From an uncultured Phocaeicola sp. (GTDB taxonomy: Bacteria > Bacteroidota > Bacteroidia > Bacteroidales > Bacteroidaceae), in the NCBI GenBank assembly GCA_958434805.1, contig CAUBDX010000010.1:1-64000 (forward strand): a stretch of 64,000 nt of DNA, given 5' to 3'. Under the pieces are notes generated by a model that was given only the letters and a program-made list of their open reading frames with translations, made no database searches and was not told the DNA's origin. Positions within the stretch are counted from its first letter, which is position 1, and each line of letters begins with the position of its first letter. Position numbers and translations under genes: made by a program. Below are positions 36,308 to 46,731 of this stretch, one piece after another.

Positions 36308-36385
36308 CAGCCGATAAAAAAATAACATGCGATGCCGTGAATAGCGGCCGTGTATTCCAGAACACCACGTATAAAAACAGGAACG

Positions 36386-37072
36386 ATGAAAAAAGAAAAT
36401 CTCGTATCAGTACCTTTCATGGTTTTAGGTATTGTGTTTTGTGTTTGCCTGATTGCTGCAAACTTGTTAGAAACCAAAGTCGTACAATTAGGTCCTATCG
36501 CTGTAACTGCCGGACTGATTGTCTTTCCCATTTCCTACATTATCAATGACTGCATCGCCGAAGTATGGGGATTCCGTAAAGCGCGCCTGATTATCTGGAT
36601 GGGCTTTCTGATGAACTTCATGGTGGTAGCCATGGGGCAACTGGCAGTTGCTCTTCCTGCTGCTCCTTTTTGGGAGGGCGAAGAAGGATTTAACTTTGTC
36701 TTCGGTATGGCCCCACGCATTGCAGCTGCCAGCCTGACAGCTTTTCTGGCCGGCTCCTTTATCAATGCTTATGTAATGAGCCGCATGAAAGTGGCATCAC
36801 ACGGAAAACACTTTTCTGCACGTGCCATCCTTTCAACTGTAGCCGGAGAAAGTGCAGACTCTCTTATTTTCTTCCCCTTGGCTTTCGGAGGATTGATGCC
36901 TGCCACCGAACTGGCTCAAATGATGCTGGTGCAAGTGGTTCTTAAAACCTTGTATGAAATAATCATTCTTCCAGTCACCATCCGGGTGGTAAATTACATC
37001 AAACAGATAGACGACTGTGACGTGTACGATGAGCATATTTCCTACAATGTTTTAAAAATCAAAGACATTTAA
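36386..37072 (+). CDS. yhhQ: Queuosine precursor transporter (YhhQ/VUT family)
   Basis: A 228-aa inner-membrane protein with about six helices. The family signature is visible in FPISYIINDCIAEVWGFRKAR near residue 50 and AGESADSLIFFPLAFGG near 155. It imports queuosine precursors such as preQ0 or preQ1. The next two genes, queC and queF, make preQ0 and preQ1, so salvage and synthesis are together. ATG 36386 was preferred to 36350 because the hydrophobic family start follows it. Confidence 0.88.
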   Translation: MKKENLVSVPFMVLGIVFCVCLIAANLLETKVVQLGPIAVTAGLIVFPISYIINDCIAEVWGFRKARLIIWMGFLMNFMVVAMGQLAVALPAAPFWEGEEGFNFVFGMAPRIAAASLTAFLAGSFINAYVMSRMKVASHGKHFSARAILSTVAGESADSLIFFPLAFGGLMPATELAQMMLVQVVLKTLYEIIILPVTIRVVNYIKQIDDCDVYDEHISYNVLKIKDI

Positions 37073-37161
37073 TATCTCTTTTAATCCAACAAAAAACCAA
37101 GCCCGTATCATAGCCTCAGCCATCGTACGGCAATACGCGGCTTCTTTCAAATTCAAGAAAT

Positions 37162-37818
37162 ATGAATAATGATTCAGCCCTTGTGGTATTCAGTGGTGGA
37201 CAAGATTCTACCACCTGCTTGTTTTGGGCAAAAAAACGCTTTAAAAACGTATATGCTCTCAGCTTTATTTACGGTCAGAAGCACGTAAAAGAGGTAGAAC
37301 TGGCGAAAGAAATCGCCCGAAAAGCCAATGTGGATTTTTATGCGACGGACGTTTCTTTCATCGGTCATCTGGGTAAGAACTCACTGACCGACTCATCTAT
37401 TTGCATGGATGAGGAAAAGCCCGAAAATACATTCCCCAATACGTTTGTTCCCGGACGCAACTTGTTTTTCTTGAGCATTGCGGCAGTATACGCACGCGAA
37501 AAAGGTATCAATCACATTGTTACCGGAGTATCGCAAACCGACTTTAGCGGCTATCCGGACTGTCGGGATGCTTTCATCAAATCATTAAATGTCACGTTAA
37601 ACTTAGCCATGGATGACCAGTTTGTTATTCATACTCCGCTTATGTGGATTGATAAGGCACAGACATGGAAGATGGCTGACCAGTTAGGGGTTTTAGATTT
37701 AATCCGGAAGGAAACGCTGACTTGCTACAATGGTATTCCCGGAGACGGATGTGGGCATTGCCCGGCATGCAAACTCCGTAAGGAAGGGTTGGAAAAATAC
37801 TTGGCAACCCTAAAATAA
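37162..37818 (+). CDS. queC: 7-cyano-7-deazaguanine synthase QueC
   Basis: A 218-aa protein with the ATP-pyrophosphatase loop [16 protein letters not shown] at residues 8-23. Zinc ligands are at the C-terminus in [19 protein letters not shown]. It converts carboxydeazaguanine to preQ0 in queuosine synthesis. It follows yhhQ by 89 bp, and queF comes next. queD and queE are not in this window. Confidence 0.96.
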   Translation: MNNDSALVVFSGGQDSTTCLFWAKKRFKNVYALSFIYGQKHVKEVELAKEIARKANVDFYATDVSFIGHLGKNSLTDSSICMDEEKPENTFPNTFVPGRNLFFLSIAAVYAREKGINHIVTGVSQTDFSGYPDCRDAFIKSLNVTLNLAMDDQFVIHTPLMWIDKAQTWKMADQLGVLDLIRKETLTCYNGIPGDGCGHCPACKLRKEGLEKYLATLK

Positions 37819-37899
37819 AAGCGCAGCTTGAGTAAAGAAGCGGCAGCTTCTGTCTGCCTTAAGGCAATTCGCTAATTAAAATAAAATAAATTGGACATA

Positions 37900-38355
37900 A
37901 TGGAAAGAAAAGACGAACTGACTATATTAGGAAAAACAACATCCTACAAGCAAGATTATGCACCTGAAGTGCTGGAAGCTTTCATAAACAAACATCCCGA
38001 AAATGATTATTGGGTACGATTCAACTGCCCGGAATTTACCAGTTTATGCCCGATTACCGGACAGCCTGATTTCGCAGAAATACGTATCAGTTATCTCCCT
38101 GATATCAAGATGGTGGAAAGCAAAAGTTTAAAACTGTATTTGTTCAGCTTCCGTAATCATGGCGATTTCCATGAGGACTGTGTGAATATTATCATGAAAG
38201 ACCTGATTAAACTGATGGACCCGAAATATATTGAAGTTACAGGCATCTTTACTCCACGGGGAGGTATTTCAATTTATCCTTATTGCAACTACGGACGGAA
38301 AGGAACAAAATATGAGAAGTTGGCGGAATACCGTATGCAAAATCACGACCTGTAA
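37900..38355 (+). CDS. queF: NADPH-dependent preQ0 reductase QueF
   Basis: A 151-aa protein of the short, single-domain QueF class. The catalytic cysteine is in [16 protein letters not shown] near residue 47. The family motif [20 protein letters not shown] follows near 68. It reduces preQ0 to preQ1. ATG 37900 was chosen over a TTG at 37891. It ends the group that begins with yhhQ. Confidence 0.96.
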   Translation: MERKDELTILGKTTSYKQDYAPEVLEAFINKHPENDYWVRFNCPEFTSLCPITGQPDFAEIRISYLPDIKMVESKSLKLYLFSFRNHGDFHEDCVNIIMKDLIKLMDPKYIEVTGIFTPRGGISIYPYCNYGRKGTKYEKLAEYRMQNHDL

Positions 38356-38451
38356 CTTTACGGTGTATTAACAAGCGGTCATTAAAAACCAAAATACCGG
38401 CTTGTTCTGAAAAGAAATCTACGGGATATGCTCAGACTGTCTCATCCGAAA

Positions 38452-38498
38452 CGATGGCATGTGAAATGATTTTCATTATTCATTTACACATGCCATCG
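38452..38498. terminator. Terminator between queF and dnaX
   Basis: CGATGGCATGTGAAATG (38452-38468) pairs almost perfectly with CATTTACACATGCCATCG (38481-38498), followed by TTTCTTATTTT. The convergent genes queF and dnaX both could use it. Confidence 0.7.
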
Positions 38499-38608
38499 TT
38501 TCTTATTTTATATCTCAGGCCCAGACTTCATACCGGAGAATATGCTGTCAAAGGATTTACCGATAAAGGCTTATCACTCCTATCACGTTGTGCCGCAAGA
38601 GCAAGCCT

Positions 38609-40465
38609 CTATGAAAGTTCCAGACCTAAAGCTTCCTTCAGCTTCAGCAAACCCGGATTTTTCTTGCTCATCATCTGAAAGCGTTCTACATGGCTGTAAG
38701 CTCTTACATTCTCATTGGCAGCACTAACCCGTACAGTCATGGTTATTTTATGGTTATGAAGCTGCGTACGCAAATGATTTTCAATCTGAGGAGCTAACTG
38801 CTGCATATATTTCTGGACAATTTCATTATCAACTACCACTTCAAATGTTGACTTATCATCTTGCAGCAGAGGCTTCATATTCATCATACGCCCGGCATTG
38901 GCTGCTTCTTCCTTAGGCAAACGTGCCGCAAACTCATGCCAATAGTATACCAAGTCTTTTTCATTGAAAACATAATCCTCCCATGCAGCCTCTACTTGAA
39001 CTGCTGCTTGAACCGGCTTCGGAGTTTTCTCCTGAGGATGCAGCACTTGCTGGGCTCTACGGATAGACATGCCTAAGCTTTGCATTTTAACTACCGGAGT
39101 CTTTTTCTCCGTAGAAGACAAGGGCAACTGACTTGGACGTTCTTCGGCTGCTGCTGAAACTTTATAGCCTGCTTTTCCCTCTTGGGCAACTTCCCCACCA
39201 ATAGGCTGAGCCGGATAAGGCTTGTTCGGTGTATGCTGAGGCTGAGCCTTCGGCACTTGTCCCTGAACGGCAGACACCGGTGGCTGCGATGCAGAAGCAG
39301 ATTGCTTTTGATTAAAAACCGGAGCTAAAATCTTCTTAGGGCTACGCCCCCCCAACTCGTCATCAACAGGAGAGGTCAGTTGGGCAAGTTGTATCAAGGT
39401 CAATTCTACCAGCAGACGTTTATTCTTGCTCAACCGGTAATTCAAATCACAATCGTTACAAAGTTTCATGGCCTTATAAAGAAACTGAGGGGTACATTTC
39501 TGTGACTGGGCCTGATAACGCTCCCGAATGGATGCACCTACCTCAAGCAAAACAAGGGTTGCCGCATCTCGGCTAACAAGTAAATCGCGGAAGTGAGAAC
39601 TTAATCCTGTAATAAAATGATTACCGTCAAATCCTTTTTTCAATACATCATTAAACAACAGCAAGCAGTCTTCTACCCGGTTCTCAAGAAAGCAGTCGGT
39701 CAGTTTAAAATAATATTCATAATCTAACACATTTAAGTTTTCTATCACACTCTGGTAGGTAATATGTCCGTTAGTAAAACTTACCACCTGATCAAATATC
39801 GAAAGAGCATCACGCATCCCTCCGTCTGCTTTTTGGGCAATGATGTTTAATGCTTCCGGCTCAACCTCTATATGCTCCTTCTTTGCTACATTTTCCAAAT
39901 GCTCCACCGTATCCATCACATTGATACGGTTGAAGTCATAAATCTGACAACGGCTCAAGATAGTTGGCAGTATTTTATGCTTTTCTGTTGTCGCCAAAAT
40001 AAACAGAGCATGGCGTGGAGGCTCTTCCAGTGTCTTCAAGAAAGCATTAAATGCGGCTTGCGATAACATATGAACCTCGTCAATGATATATACTTTATAC
40101 TTCCCTATCTGAGGCGGAATACGCACTTGCTCAATTAACGAACGAATGTCTTCAACTGAGTTGTTTGAAGCAGCATCAAGTTCATGAATGTTATACGAAC
40201 GTTGTTCATTGAAGGCTTTGCAAGACTCACATTCATTACATGCCTCCCCCTCTGTGGTGGGATGCAGACAGTTTATGGTCTTGGCAAAAATACGCGCACA
40301 GGTTGTTTTTCCCACGCCACGAGGTCCACAAAACAAATAAGCATGTGCCAGCTTCTGGCTGGCAATGGCATTCTTCAGAGTTGTGGTCAAGGCACGCTGA
40401 CCTACCACGGTATCAAAGGTTGACGGGCGGTATTTACGCGCTGATACAATATAGTTTTCTTCCAT
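38609..40465 (-). CDS. dnaX: DNA polymerase III subunit gamma/tau
   Basis: A 618-aa clamp-loader ATPase. Walker A is FCGPRGVGKTTCARIFAK near residue 45. Zinc cysteines are in CLHPTTEGEACNECESC (about 66-82). Walker B YIIDEVHMLS is near 120, and the sensor region LATTEKHKILPTILSRCQ near 155. After about 375 comes a low-complexity Gln/Pro/Ala linker, then a C-terminal tau domain. I see no A-rich slippery site for a gamma form. It loads the sliding clamp at the replication fork. Confidence 0.97.
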   Translation of the reverse strand: MEENYIVSARKYRPSTFDTVVGQRALTTTLKNAIASQKLAHAYLFCGPRGVGKTTCARIFAKTINCLHPTTEGEACNECESCKAFNEQRSYNIHELDAASNNSVEDIRSLIEQVRIPPQIGKYKVYIIDEVHMLSQAAFNAFLKTLEEPPRHALFILATTEKHKILPTILSRCQIYDFNRINVMDTVEHLENVAKKEHIEVEPEALNIIAQKADGGMRDALSIFDQVVSFTNGHITYQSVIENLNVLDYEYYFKLTDCFLENRVEDCLLLFNDVLKKGFDGNHFITGLSSHFRDLLVSRDAATLVLLEVGASIRERYQAQSQKCTPQFLYKAMKLCNDCDLNYRLSKNKRLLVELTLIQLAQLTSPVDDELGGRSPKKILAPVFNQKQSASASQPPVSAVQGQVPKAQPQHTPNKPYPAQPIGGEVAQEGKAGYKVSAAAEERPSQLPLSSTEKKTPVVKMQSLGMSIRRAQQVLHPQEKTPKPVQAAVQVEAAWEDYVFNEKDLVYYWHEFAARLPKEEAANAGRMMNMKPLLQDDKSTFEVVVDNEIVQKYMQQLAPQIENHLRTQLHNHKITMTVRVSAANENVRAYSHVERFQMMSKKNPGLLKLKEALGLELS

Positions 40466-40752
40466 GAACGAATTCGTTTTTACGATTGGTTATCTATGCA
40501 AATGTACATAAAATCTCCGTTTCTACATGGTGAACGGCGAAATATTTCTTTCCTACGCTCCGTCAAAACTCAATTCTTCCAAACGGCACTTTACCTGAAC
40601 ACCAACCTCCATAAGGCTTTATTCCTACTTTTCACTATCTTTAGATAAGATAGGATGCGGTTCGGCAGTACTTTCGCTCAAAAGCAAGCTTTTGGCTTGG
40701 TACTGCTCTCACCTTTCACTATCTTTGTAGCGATTAATAGAGAAATGTTCAT

Positions 40753-41058
40753 ATGACAAAATTAAAAACAGCTTGGCACATAGTGGGTAAATATAAGTAT
40801 TGGGCTACCTTAGGGGCTTTTATTCTAATTATCGGGGTATTGGACGAAAACAACCTGATACGCCGCTTTGCCCATCAAAGAGAAATCAGTCGGTTGAAGT
40901 CGGAAATAGAACGCTATCGAAAGCAATATGAGGAAGATAGCAAAACTCTGAAGGAAATTACGACAAATCGGGAAGAACTCGAAAAAGTGGCCCGAGAGAA
41001 ATATTTTATGAAAAAAGAAAATGAAGATGTCTTTATCTTTGAAGAAGATTTAAAATGA
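40753..41058 (+). CDS. ftsB: Septum formation initiator family protein (FtsB/DivIC)
   Basis: A 101-aa bitopic membrane protein. One membrane helix (YWATLGAFILIIGVL, about 15-30) is followed by a periplasmic coiled coil (REISRLKSEIERYRKQYEED) and the family end VAREKYFMKKENEDVFIFEE. It links cell-division proteins at the septum. A TATCTTTG box lies at 40721-40728. Its stop overlaps the next gene start in an ATGA. Confidence 0.88.
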   Translation: MTKLKTAWHIVGKYKYWATLGAFILIIGVLDENNLIRRFAHQREISRLKSEIERYRKQYEEDSKTLKEITTNREELEKVAREKYFMKKENEDVFIFEEDLK

Positions 41059-41408
41059 TGAATAAATTTCAGAATATCATAGCTGTCATAGGAACAGTTA
41101 GCTTGTTCATCGGACTCATGCTTCAATTTGTCCGCTTTGAGTTTGCTCCTTATATTTATCTGACTGGGGCTGTCTTATTTGCCTATGCACAAATAAAATC
41201 ACAAAACCATGGAGAAAATATAATTATACGCCGCTTGCAAAGGCAGCAAATGATAGGTGCAATGGTGTTAGTACTAACAGGAGTAATGATGATTTTATGG
41301 CATCATAATGAATGGATTGCCGGACTGACCATCGCAGCCGTACTTGAACTTTACACAGCTTTCCGCATTCCGCAAGAAGAAGCAAAGGAAAACATGAAAA
41401 ACAGATAA
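41055..41408 (+). CDS. Small membrane protein of unknown function
   Basis: A 117-aa protein with four likely membrane helices: IIAVIGTVSLFIGLMLQF, APYIYLTGAVLFAYAQI, IGAMVLVLTGVMMILW and WIAGLTIAAVLELYTAF. There is no known motif. It overlaps ftsB by 4 nt, so it is translationally coupled to a division gene. A role at the division site would be guilt by association. Confidence 0.75.
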   Translation: MMNKFQNIIAVIGTVSLFIGLMLQFVRFEFAPYIYLTGAVLFAYAQIKSQNHGENIIIRRLQRQQMIGAMVLVLTGVMMILWHHNEWIAGLTIAAVLELYTAFRIPQEEAKENMKNR

Positions 41409-41533
41409 TCCTAACGGGAGAACATGGTCAAGGATATGCCCGGTATGTGGTGCAGAGCTTAACTCTATCGTTAATAATTCAGCCGCAAAGGAGATAAAAG
41501 TCTTACTTTACGGCTGTTTCTATAAAACAGTTT

Positions 41534-42100
41534 CTACAGCATAAATAGTTTGTTCCTGTATATCAAACGATAGGAGTCATCAAGTACAGCAGCATTCGAG
41601 AATACAATGCCATCTTGTTCTGTTATTCCATGCGATTCATGGGCATGACCAAACAAATGATAGCGAGGCTTGACTTCATAAATCCGTTTCCGTAAAAGGG
41701 CATTTCCCCAATGGGTACCAGATGACTGATCAAGTATCATTACGGGTGGTTCATGAGTAACCAGCACGTCTACTCCCTCCGGTATGAGTTCTTCTGGATG
41801 ATTGTATGCCAAACCGAAGAATCTTATACCCTCTATCTCACATCCACGGTCTTGCAGAAAATACATGTTTTCTGGTAAGTTTTCTATTCGCTCTGCATCC
41901 CATAGGCAGAGGTCATGGTTACCGATGACGAAAACCTTATGCCTGTACGGGAGTTCACTGAACCAATTCAGAAAGTCAAGAGTTTCCTCTTCTGTTCCAT
42001 AGTCCGTAAAATCACCACAATGCACTATCACGTCAGCCGGACACAAGTTTGTCAGTTGCCGATGTCTGTTATGAGTGTCAGAGAGTTGTAAGATTTTCAT
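41534..42100 (-). CDS. Calcineurin-like metallophosphoesterase
   Basis: A 188-aa protein with the metal-binding blocks LSDTHNRH (residues 5-12), HCGDFTDYG (about 28-36), GNHDLCLW (about 61-68), THEPP and GHAHESHG near 155. This is a compact single-domain phosphoesterase of unknown substrate. ATG 42100 (MKILQLSDTH) was preferred to the in-frame ATG at 42133. It is a single gene. Confidence 0.85.
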   Translation of the reverse strand: MKILQLSDTHNRHRQLTNLCPADVIVHCGDFTDYGTEEETLDFLNWFSELPYRHKVFVIGNHDLCLWDAERIENLPENMYFLQDRGCEIEGIRFFGLAYNHPEELIPEGVDVLVTHEPPVMILDQSSGTHWGNALLRKRIYEVKPRYHLFGHAHESHGITEQDGIVFSNAAVLDDSYRLIYRNKLFML

Positions 42101-42217
42101 ATCCAGTTTCTGAGAATCCGATATCTTATTCACTTAGGGAAGCTTACAGGTATAGGATTCATCAAATCTGAAAGATTAAACTAATGATACCATACCAACT
42201 TCTTAGCCTAAAAAGAA

Positions 42218-42251
42218 TCACCCCTGCTACAGTCTCTGCAACAAGGGGTGA
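42218..42251 (-). terminator. Terminator of gdhA
   Basis: TCACCCC (42218-42224) pairs with GGGGTGA (42245-42251). On the minus strand the stem is followed by TTCTTTTTAGG. It lies 46 bp past the gdhA stop. Confidence 0.6.
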
Positions 42252-42296
42252 ACTTTAATTTAATTATCTTTTATATACTTCTCATAGTTCATTGCA

Positions 42297-43631
42297 TTAA
42301 ACAATGCCTTGAGCCATCATTGCATTGGCAACTTTCATAAATCCGGCTACATTAGCACCTTTCACGTAATTGATATAGCCATCGGCTTCGGTGCCATATT
42401 TAACACATGCTTCATGAATATTTTTCATAATGCTTTTCAGTTTCTCATCAACTTCTTCCTGGCTCCAGCTCAATTTAATTGAGTTCTGAGTCATTTCCAG
42501 ACCAGAGACTGACACTCCTCCTGCATTGGCAGCTTTTCCCGGAGCATATAGAATCTTAGCTTCCTGGAATATACGGATTGCTTCAGGAGTAGAAGGCATA
42601 TTTGCTCCTTCAGATACAGCCATTACACCATTTGCAACTAAAGCTGCAGCATCGTCTCCACTGATTTCATTTTGTGTAGCCGAAGGCAATGCAATATCTG
42701 CTTTCTCATTCCAAGGACGCGCACCTGCTACATATTTGCAACCATATTTTTCTGCATATTCACGAATACGTCCACGATACAAGTTCTTCAGTTCCATGAT
42801 ATAATCCAACTTTTCGCGGTCGATACCGTCCGGATCATAAATATAGCCGTCAGAATCAGACATCGTAACAACTTTGGCTCCCAACTGTATCAATTTTTCA
42901 ACTGTATATTGTGCTACATTTCCTGAACCTGAAACCAGACAAGTCTTTCCCTTGATATCTACATTACGGGTCTTCAACATTTCAAGCAAGAAGTAGATAT
43001 TACCGTATCCGGTAGCCTCAGGGCGAATCAGCGAACCGCCAAACTCACGTCCCTTACCTGTCAGCACTCCGGTAAACTCATGCGACAGCTTCTTATACAT
43101 ACCAAACATATAGCCTACTTCACGGCCACCAACACCAATATCACCTGCAGGAACATCGGTTTCAGGACCGATATGGCGCCACAACTCCAACATGAATGCC
43201 TGACAAAAACGCATCACTTCTGCATTCGACTTACCACGCGGTGAGAAATCGGAACCACCTTTACCACCACCCATAGGCAATGTGGTCAATGAGTTCTTAA
43301 AAGTCTGCTCAAAAGCCAGGAACTTCAAAATGCCCAAATTTACTGAACTATGGAAACGAATACCACCTTTATAAGGACCTATCGCATTATTATGTTGTAC
43401 ACGATAACCCATGTTGGTTTGAACATTGCCTTTATCGTCCATCCATGTCACACGGAACTGATAAACACGATCAGGAATACAAAGACGCTCTATGAGGTTA
43501 ACTTTATCGAATTCAGGATGTTTGTTATACTCTTCTTCAATAGTACCTAATACCTCTTCAACCGCCTGATGATACTCAGGTTCATTGGGGAATCTTCTTT
43601 TCAGATCTTCCAGAACTTTTGCTGCATTCAT
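42297..43631 (-). CDS. gdhA: Glutamate dehydrogenase
   Basis: A 444-aa hexameric-type enzyme. The substrate-binding region contains KGGIRFHSSVNLGILKFLAF and the lysine box PMGGGKGGSDFSPRGKS (about 120-136). The catalytic stretch PAGDIGVGGREVGYMFG follows. The Rossmann domain starts near 230 (CLVSGSGNVAQYTVEKL). It links ammonia assimilation to 2-oxoglutarate; the cofactor (NADPH or NADH) cannot be decided with confidence from sequence. It is monocistronic. Confidence 0.96.
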   Translation of the reverse strand: MNAAKVLEDLKRRFPNEPEYHQAVEEVLGTIEEEYNKHPEFDKVNLIERLCIPDRVYQFRVTWMDDKGNVQTNMGYRVQHNNAIGPYKGGIRFHSSVNLGILKFLAFEQTFKNSLTTLPMGGGKGGSDFSPRGKSNAEVMRFCQAFMLELWRHIGPETDVPAGDIGVGGREVGYMFGMYKKLSHEFTGVLTGKGREFGGSLIRPEATGYGNIYFLLEMLKTRNVDIKGKTCLVSGSGNVAQYTVEKLIQLGAKVVTMSDSDGYIYDPDGIDREKLDYIMELKNLYRGRIREYAEKYGCKYVAGARPWNEKADIALPSATQNEISGDDAAALVANGVMAVSEGANMPSTPEAIRIFQEAKILYAPGKAANAGGVSVSGLEMTQNSIKLSWSQEEVDEKLKSIMKNIHEACVKYGTEADGYINYVKGANVAGFMKVANAMMAQGIV

Positions 43632-43782
43632 AATAATTTCTCGTTTTTAATTATTGGACTATCTCATTTAGTTTGATGTGACAAAAATATAGATTATTTT
43701 TTATTCACACAACATTTAAGCAATAAAAATCAAACAAAAGAATCAAAATAACAAAATAAGCATTTAAAACATAATTAAATGT

Positions 43783-43962
43783 CTAAGGCTTTCTTCTCTT
43801 CATTGACTTTATGACAGGAATAAAAACCAATGCTCCTGAAATAATAATCATCACGACCAACGGACCATCTATTTTAGGAGAGGAAGTAAGTACTAAAAAA
43901 CAAAGTGCAGCCCAAAGTAAAGTCAGCACAACAGATTGTGCCTGAGTTAACGGTTTTCGCAT
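43783..43962 (-). CDS. Small two-helix membrane protein (59 aa)
   Basis: The frame starts MRKPLTQAQSVVLTLLWAAL and ends KSMKRRKP. It has two hydrophobic helices (SVVLTLLWAALCFLVL and LVVMIIISGALVFIPVI) with basic ends, an N-in/C-in hairpin. No family is known to me. It lies between gdhA and maeB on the same strand. Regular codon use and the clean membrane topology support a real gene. No clear promoter was identified. Confidence 0.6.
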   Translation of the reverse strand: MRKPLTQAQSVVLTLLWAALCFLVLTSSPKIDGPLVVMIIISGALVFIPVIKSMKRRKP

Positions 43963-44083
43963 TTTTCTTCAGTTTTAGATAATAGATTACTCGAAATATA
44001 TATAATATATAAAGGTGTGCTTTTAAGCGAAATAAAAAACAGGGAGATGAGACATATCCCATCTCCCTGTTTCATTCATGGTT

Positions 44084-46372
44084 TTATTCATTGCATTTCA
44101 TTTTCTTTGCAACGATTGCATCAATACAGGCAATAGCCGTAATATTCACGATGTCACGAACCGAACTTTCAATATCGGTAAAATGAACCGGTTTATTCAA
44201 TCCCATCTGAATAGGGCCAATTACTTCTGTTTCACTCATATTCTGAATAAGCTGGTAAGTAGCATTGGCGGAGCTAAGGTTCGGGAACACCAGCGTATTC
44301 ACCTCTTTTCCTTTCAAGCGAGTGAAGGGGTATTTTTCGTCACGTAAGGCATTATCAAGGGCAAATTTAACCTGCATTTCTCCATCGACAGCCAGCTCCG
44401 GATAGTTTTCATGCATATAAGCGACAGCTTCATGTACCTTAGCCGGACTACCGATATTGTCTGAACCAAAATTTGAATAAGACAACATTGCCATTACCGG
44501 TTCCTGATTAAAGAATCGGACTGCTTTCGCCGATAACTTTGCTATATCAATCAATGTATCTGTATCGGGATGACGATTAATCAAGGTGTCGGCAATGAAA
44601 TAAGTACCTTTTTTCGAGTTTAAGATATGCATGGTACCGAAATGCTTATATTCCGGCTGAATACCAATCACTTCTTTCGCAACCTTGATTGTGTTTGAGT
44701 ATTTGGTGTAAAGTCCGGTTACAAACGCATCAGCCTCTCCGGTTTCAACCATCATCATGCCGAAATAGTTTCGCTCGAACATTTTATCGTTTGCTTCCTG
44801 CAGGTTTGCTCCTTCACGCGCACGTTTCTCGCAAAGGATACGCGCATAACGCTCACGGCGTTCTGCCTCGCGGTCATGGCGCAAGTTCACGATTTCTATA
44901 CCTTCAAGGTTTAAGTCGAACTCTTTCGCCAACTTTTCGATACGTTCCTCATTGCCCAAGATAATCGGATGGCAGATACCTTCAGCCTTCGCTTCAACGG
45001 CAGCCTTCAACATATTGGGATGCGTACCTTCAGCAAATACAACGCGCTGAGGACAACGGCGTGCAGTTTCATACAGCTGACGGGTTAATTTATTTTCCTG
45101 TCCCATCAGTTCACGCAAGCGGTTTTTATATTCATCCCAATCGGTTATCTGCTTACGGGCAACTCCCGAATCCATGGCAGCTTTTGCCACCGCCATTGAT
45201 ACTTCGGTAATCAAGCGCGGATCGACTGGCTTCGGAATGAAATACTCAGGTCCGAAAGTCAGGTTATTGACATGATATGCTTCGTTCACCACATCAGGCA
45301 CCGGCTTCTTAGCCAAGCCTGCAATGGCACGCACTGCAGCCAGTTTCATTTCTTCATTAATCGCCTTAGCCCGTGTATCGAGCGCACCGCGGAAAATATA
45401 AGGGAATCCGATTACGTTATTAATCTGGTTGGGATAATCCGAACGGCCTGTCGACATCAACACATCCGGACGTGAAGCCATAGCGTCTTCGTATGAAATT
45501 TCCGGAGTAGGATTTGCCAGTGCAAACACAATAGGATAATCAGCCATGCTGCGCACCATATCCTGAGTAAGCACATTACCTCTTGACAAGCCCAAGAATA
45601 CGTCTGCCCCTTTTATCGCCTCAGCCAAGGTATGAATATCTGTACGGTCGGTTGCAAAAAATCTTTTCTGCTCATTCAAGTCTGTACGCTGCTTTGAAAT
45701 TACTCCCTTGCTATCCAGCATGACAATATTCTCCAGACGAGCGCCCAACGAAACATAGAGTTTGGTACATGATACAGCCGATGCTCCTGCTCCGTTTACT
45801 ACAATCCGCACATCTTCTATCTTCTTGCCTGCTACCTCAAGCGCATTCAACAGACCTGCACTTGAAATAATCGCTGTACCATGCTGGTCATCATGCATCA
45901 CAGGGATATCAAGCTCTTCCTTCAACCGCTGTTCTATCTTAAAGCACTCAGGAGCCTTTATATCTTCCAAGTTGATACCTCCGAATGTGGGAGCGATAGC
46001 TTTTACTGCTTCAATAAACTTATCGGGGTCTTTTTCATTAACTTCGATATCGAACACATCAATTCCGGCATAGATTTTAAACAGCAATCCTTTACCTTCC
46101 ATAACCGGCTTCCCGCTTTCAGCACCAATATCGCCTAAGCCCAATACGGCTGTACCATTTGATATGACAGCCACCAGGTTTCCTTTAGCGGTATAATCAT
46201 AGGCTGTTTCCGGATTTTTCTGAATTTCCAGACAAGGTTCGGCTACTCCCGGAGAATAAGCCAATGAAAGATCACGTTGCGTCTGATAGGGTTTAGTGGG
46301 AACTACTTCTATTTTTCCCGGCTTGCCTTGCGAGTGATACAGCAAGGCTGCTTCTTTTGTTATTTTAGTCAT
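44084..46372 (-). CDS. maeB: NADP-dependent malic enzyme with phosphotransacetylase-like domain
   Basis: A 762-aa fusion. The malic-enzyme part (1-430) has [16 protein letters not shown] near 35, [20 protein letters not shown] near 160 and the Rossmann motif [19 protein letters not shown]. The C-terminal part (about 440-762) resembles phosphate acetyltransferase and usually acts in regulation. It decarboxylates malate to pyruvate, giving NADPH. It is monocistronic, with 360 bp before ffh ends. Confidence 0.95.
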   Translation of the reverse strand: MTKITKEAALLYHSQGKPGKIEVVPTKPYQTQRDLSLAYSPGVAEPCLEIQKNPETAYDYTAKGNLVAVISNGTAVLGLGDIGAESGKPVMEGKGLLFKIYAGIDVFDIEVNEKDPDKFIEAVKAIAPTFGGINLEDIKAPECFKIEQRLKEELDIPVMHDDQHGTAIISSAGLLNALEVAGKKIEDVRIVVNGAGASAVSCTKLYVSLGARLENIVMLDSKGVISKQRTDLNEQKRFFATDRTDIHTLAEAIKGADVFLGLSRGNVLTQDMVRSMADYPIVFALANPTPEISYEDAMASRPDVLMSTGRSDYPNQINNVIGFPYIFRGALDTRAKAINEEMKLAAVRAIAGLAKKPVPDVVNEAYHVNNLTFGPEYFIPKPVDPRLITEVSMAVAKAAMDSGVARKQITDWDEYKNRLRELMGQENKLTRQLYETARRCPQRVVFAEGTHPNMLKAAVEAKAEGICHPIILGNEERIEKLAKEFDLNLEGIEIVNLRHDREAERRERYARILCEKRAREGANLQEANDKMFERNYFGMMMVETGEADAFVTGLYTKYSNTIKVAKEVIGIQPEYKHFGTMHILNSKKGTYFIADTLINRHPDTDTLIDIAKLSAKAVRFFNQEPVMAMLSYSNFGSDNIGSPAKVHEAVAYMHENYPELAVDGEMQVKFALDNALRDEKYPFTRLKGKEVNTLVFPNLSSANATYQLIQNMSETEVIGPIQMGLNKPVHFTDIESSVRDIVNITAIACIDAIVAKKMKCNE

Positions 46373-46663
46373 AATACTTTCATTTTTTCATATACAAAGA
46401 CAAATATACGACTATTTTTCTGCTTGTTCGCTATTTTGATGACTTGTTTTCATAAAAATAGCATTTTCCGGTTTCGTATCCGCCTTAAGAAGCGAAATCT
46501 GCTTGTTTTTTATAAATTTCACCTCGAAAAACGCTACACACACAGACCTTATATCTCTTTTCACTGCCAGCCTGACCAACAACCCCAACCCGGGGATGTA
46601 AAGCCGGCTCTGTTATTTCGGCGGTTCAGTCCATGTTGCACCGGCTGAGCTTAAAATTAAAAA

Positions 46664-46701
46664 AGCCTTGACACTCCTCTTTCCTGAAGAATATCAAGGC
46701 T
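46664..46701 (-). terminator. Terminator of ffh
   Basis: AGCCTTGA (46664-46671) pairs with TCAAGGCT (46694-46701). On the minus strand the stem runs into TTTTTAATTTTAA. It lies about 30 bp past the ffh stop. Confidence 0.65.
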
Positions 46702-46731
46702 AAATTTATCTATCAGAGTCCTCTGACGGTA

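Noticed and set aside
36308..36385. preQ1 riboswitch upstream of yhhQ
   Set aside because: The leader is about 70 nt, but I could not find the conserved hairpin and A-rich tail of a preQ1 aptamer.
38609..40465. Programmed frameshift producing a short gamma form of DnaX
   Set aside because: No A-rich slippery heptamer was seen near the end of the ATPase region.
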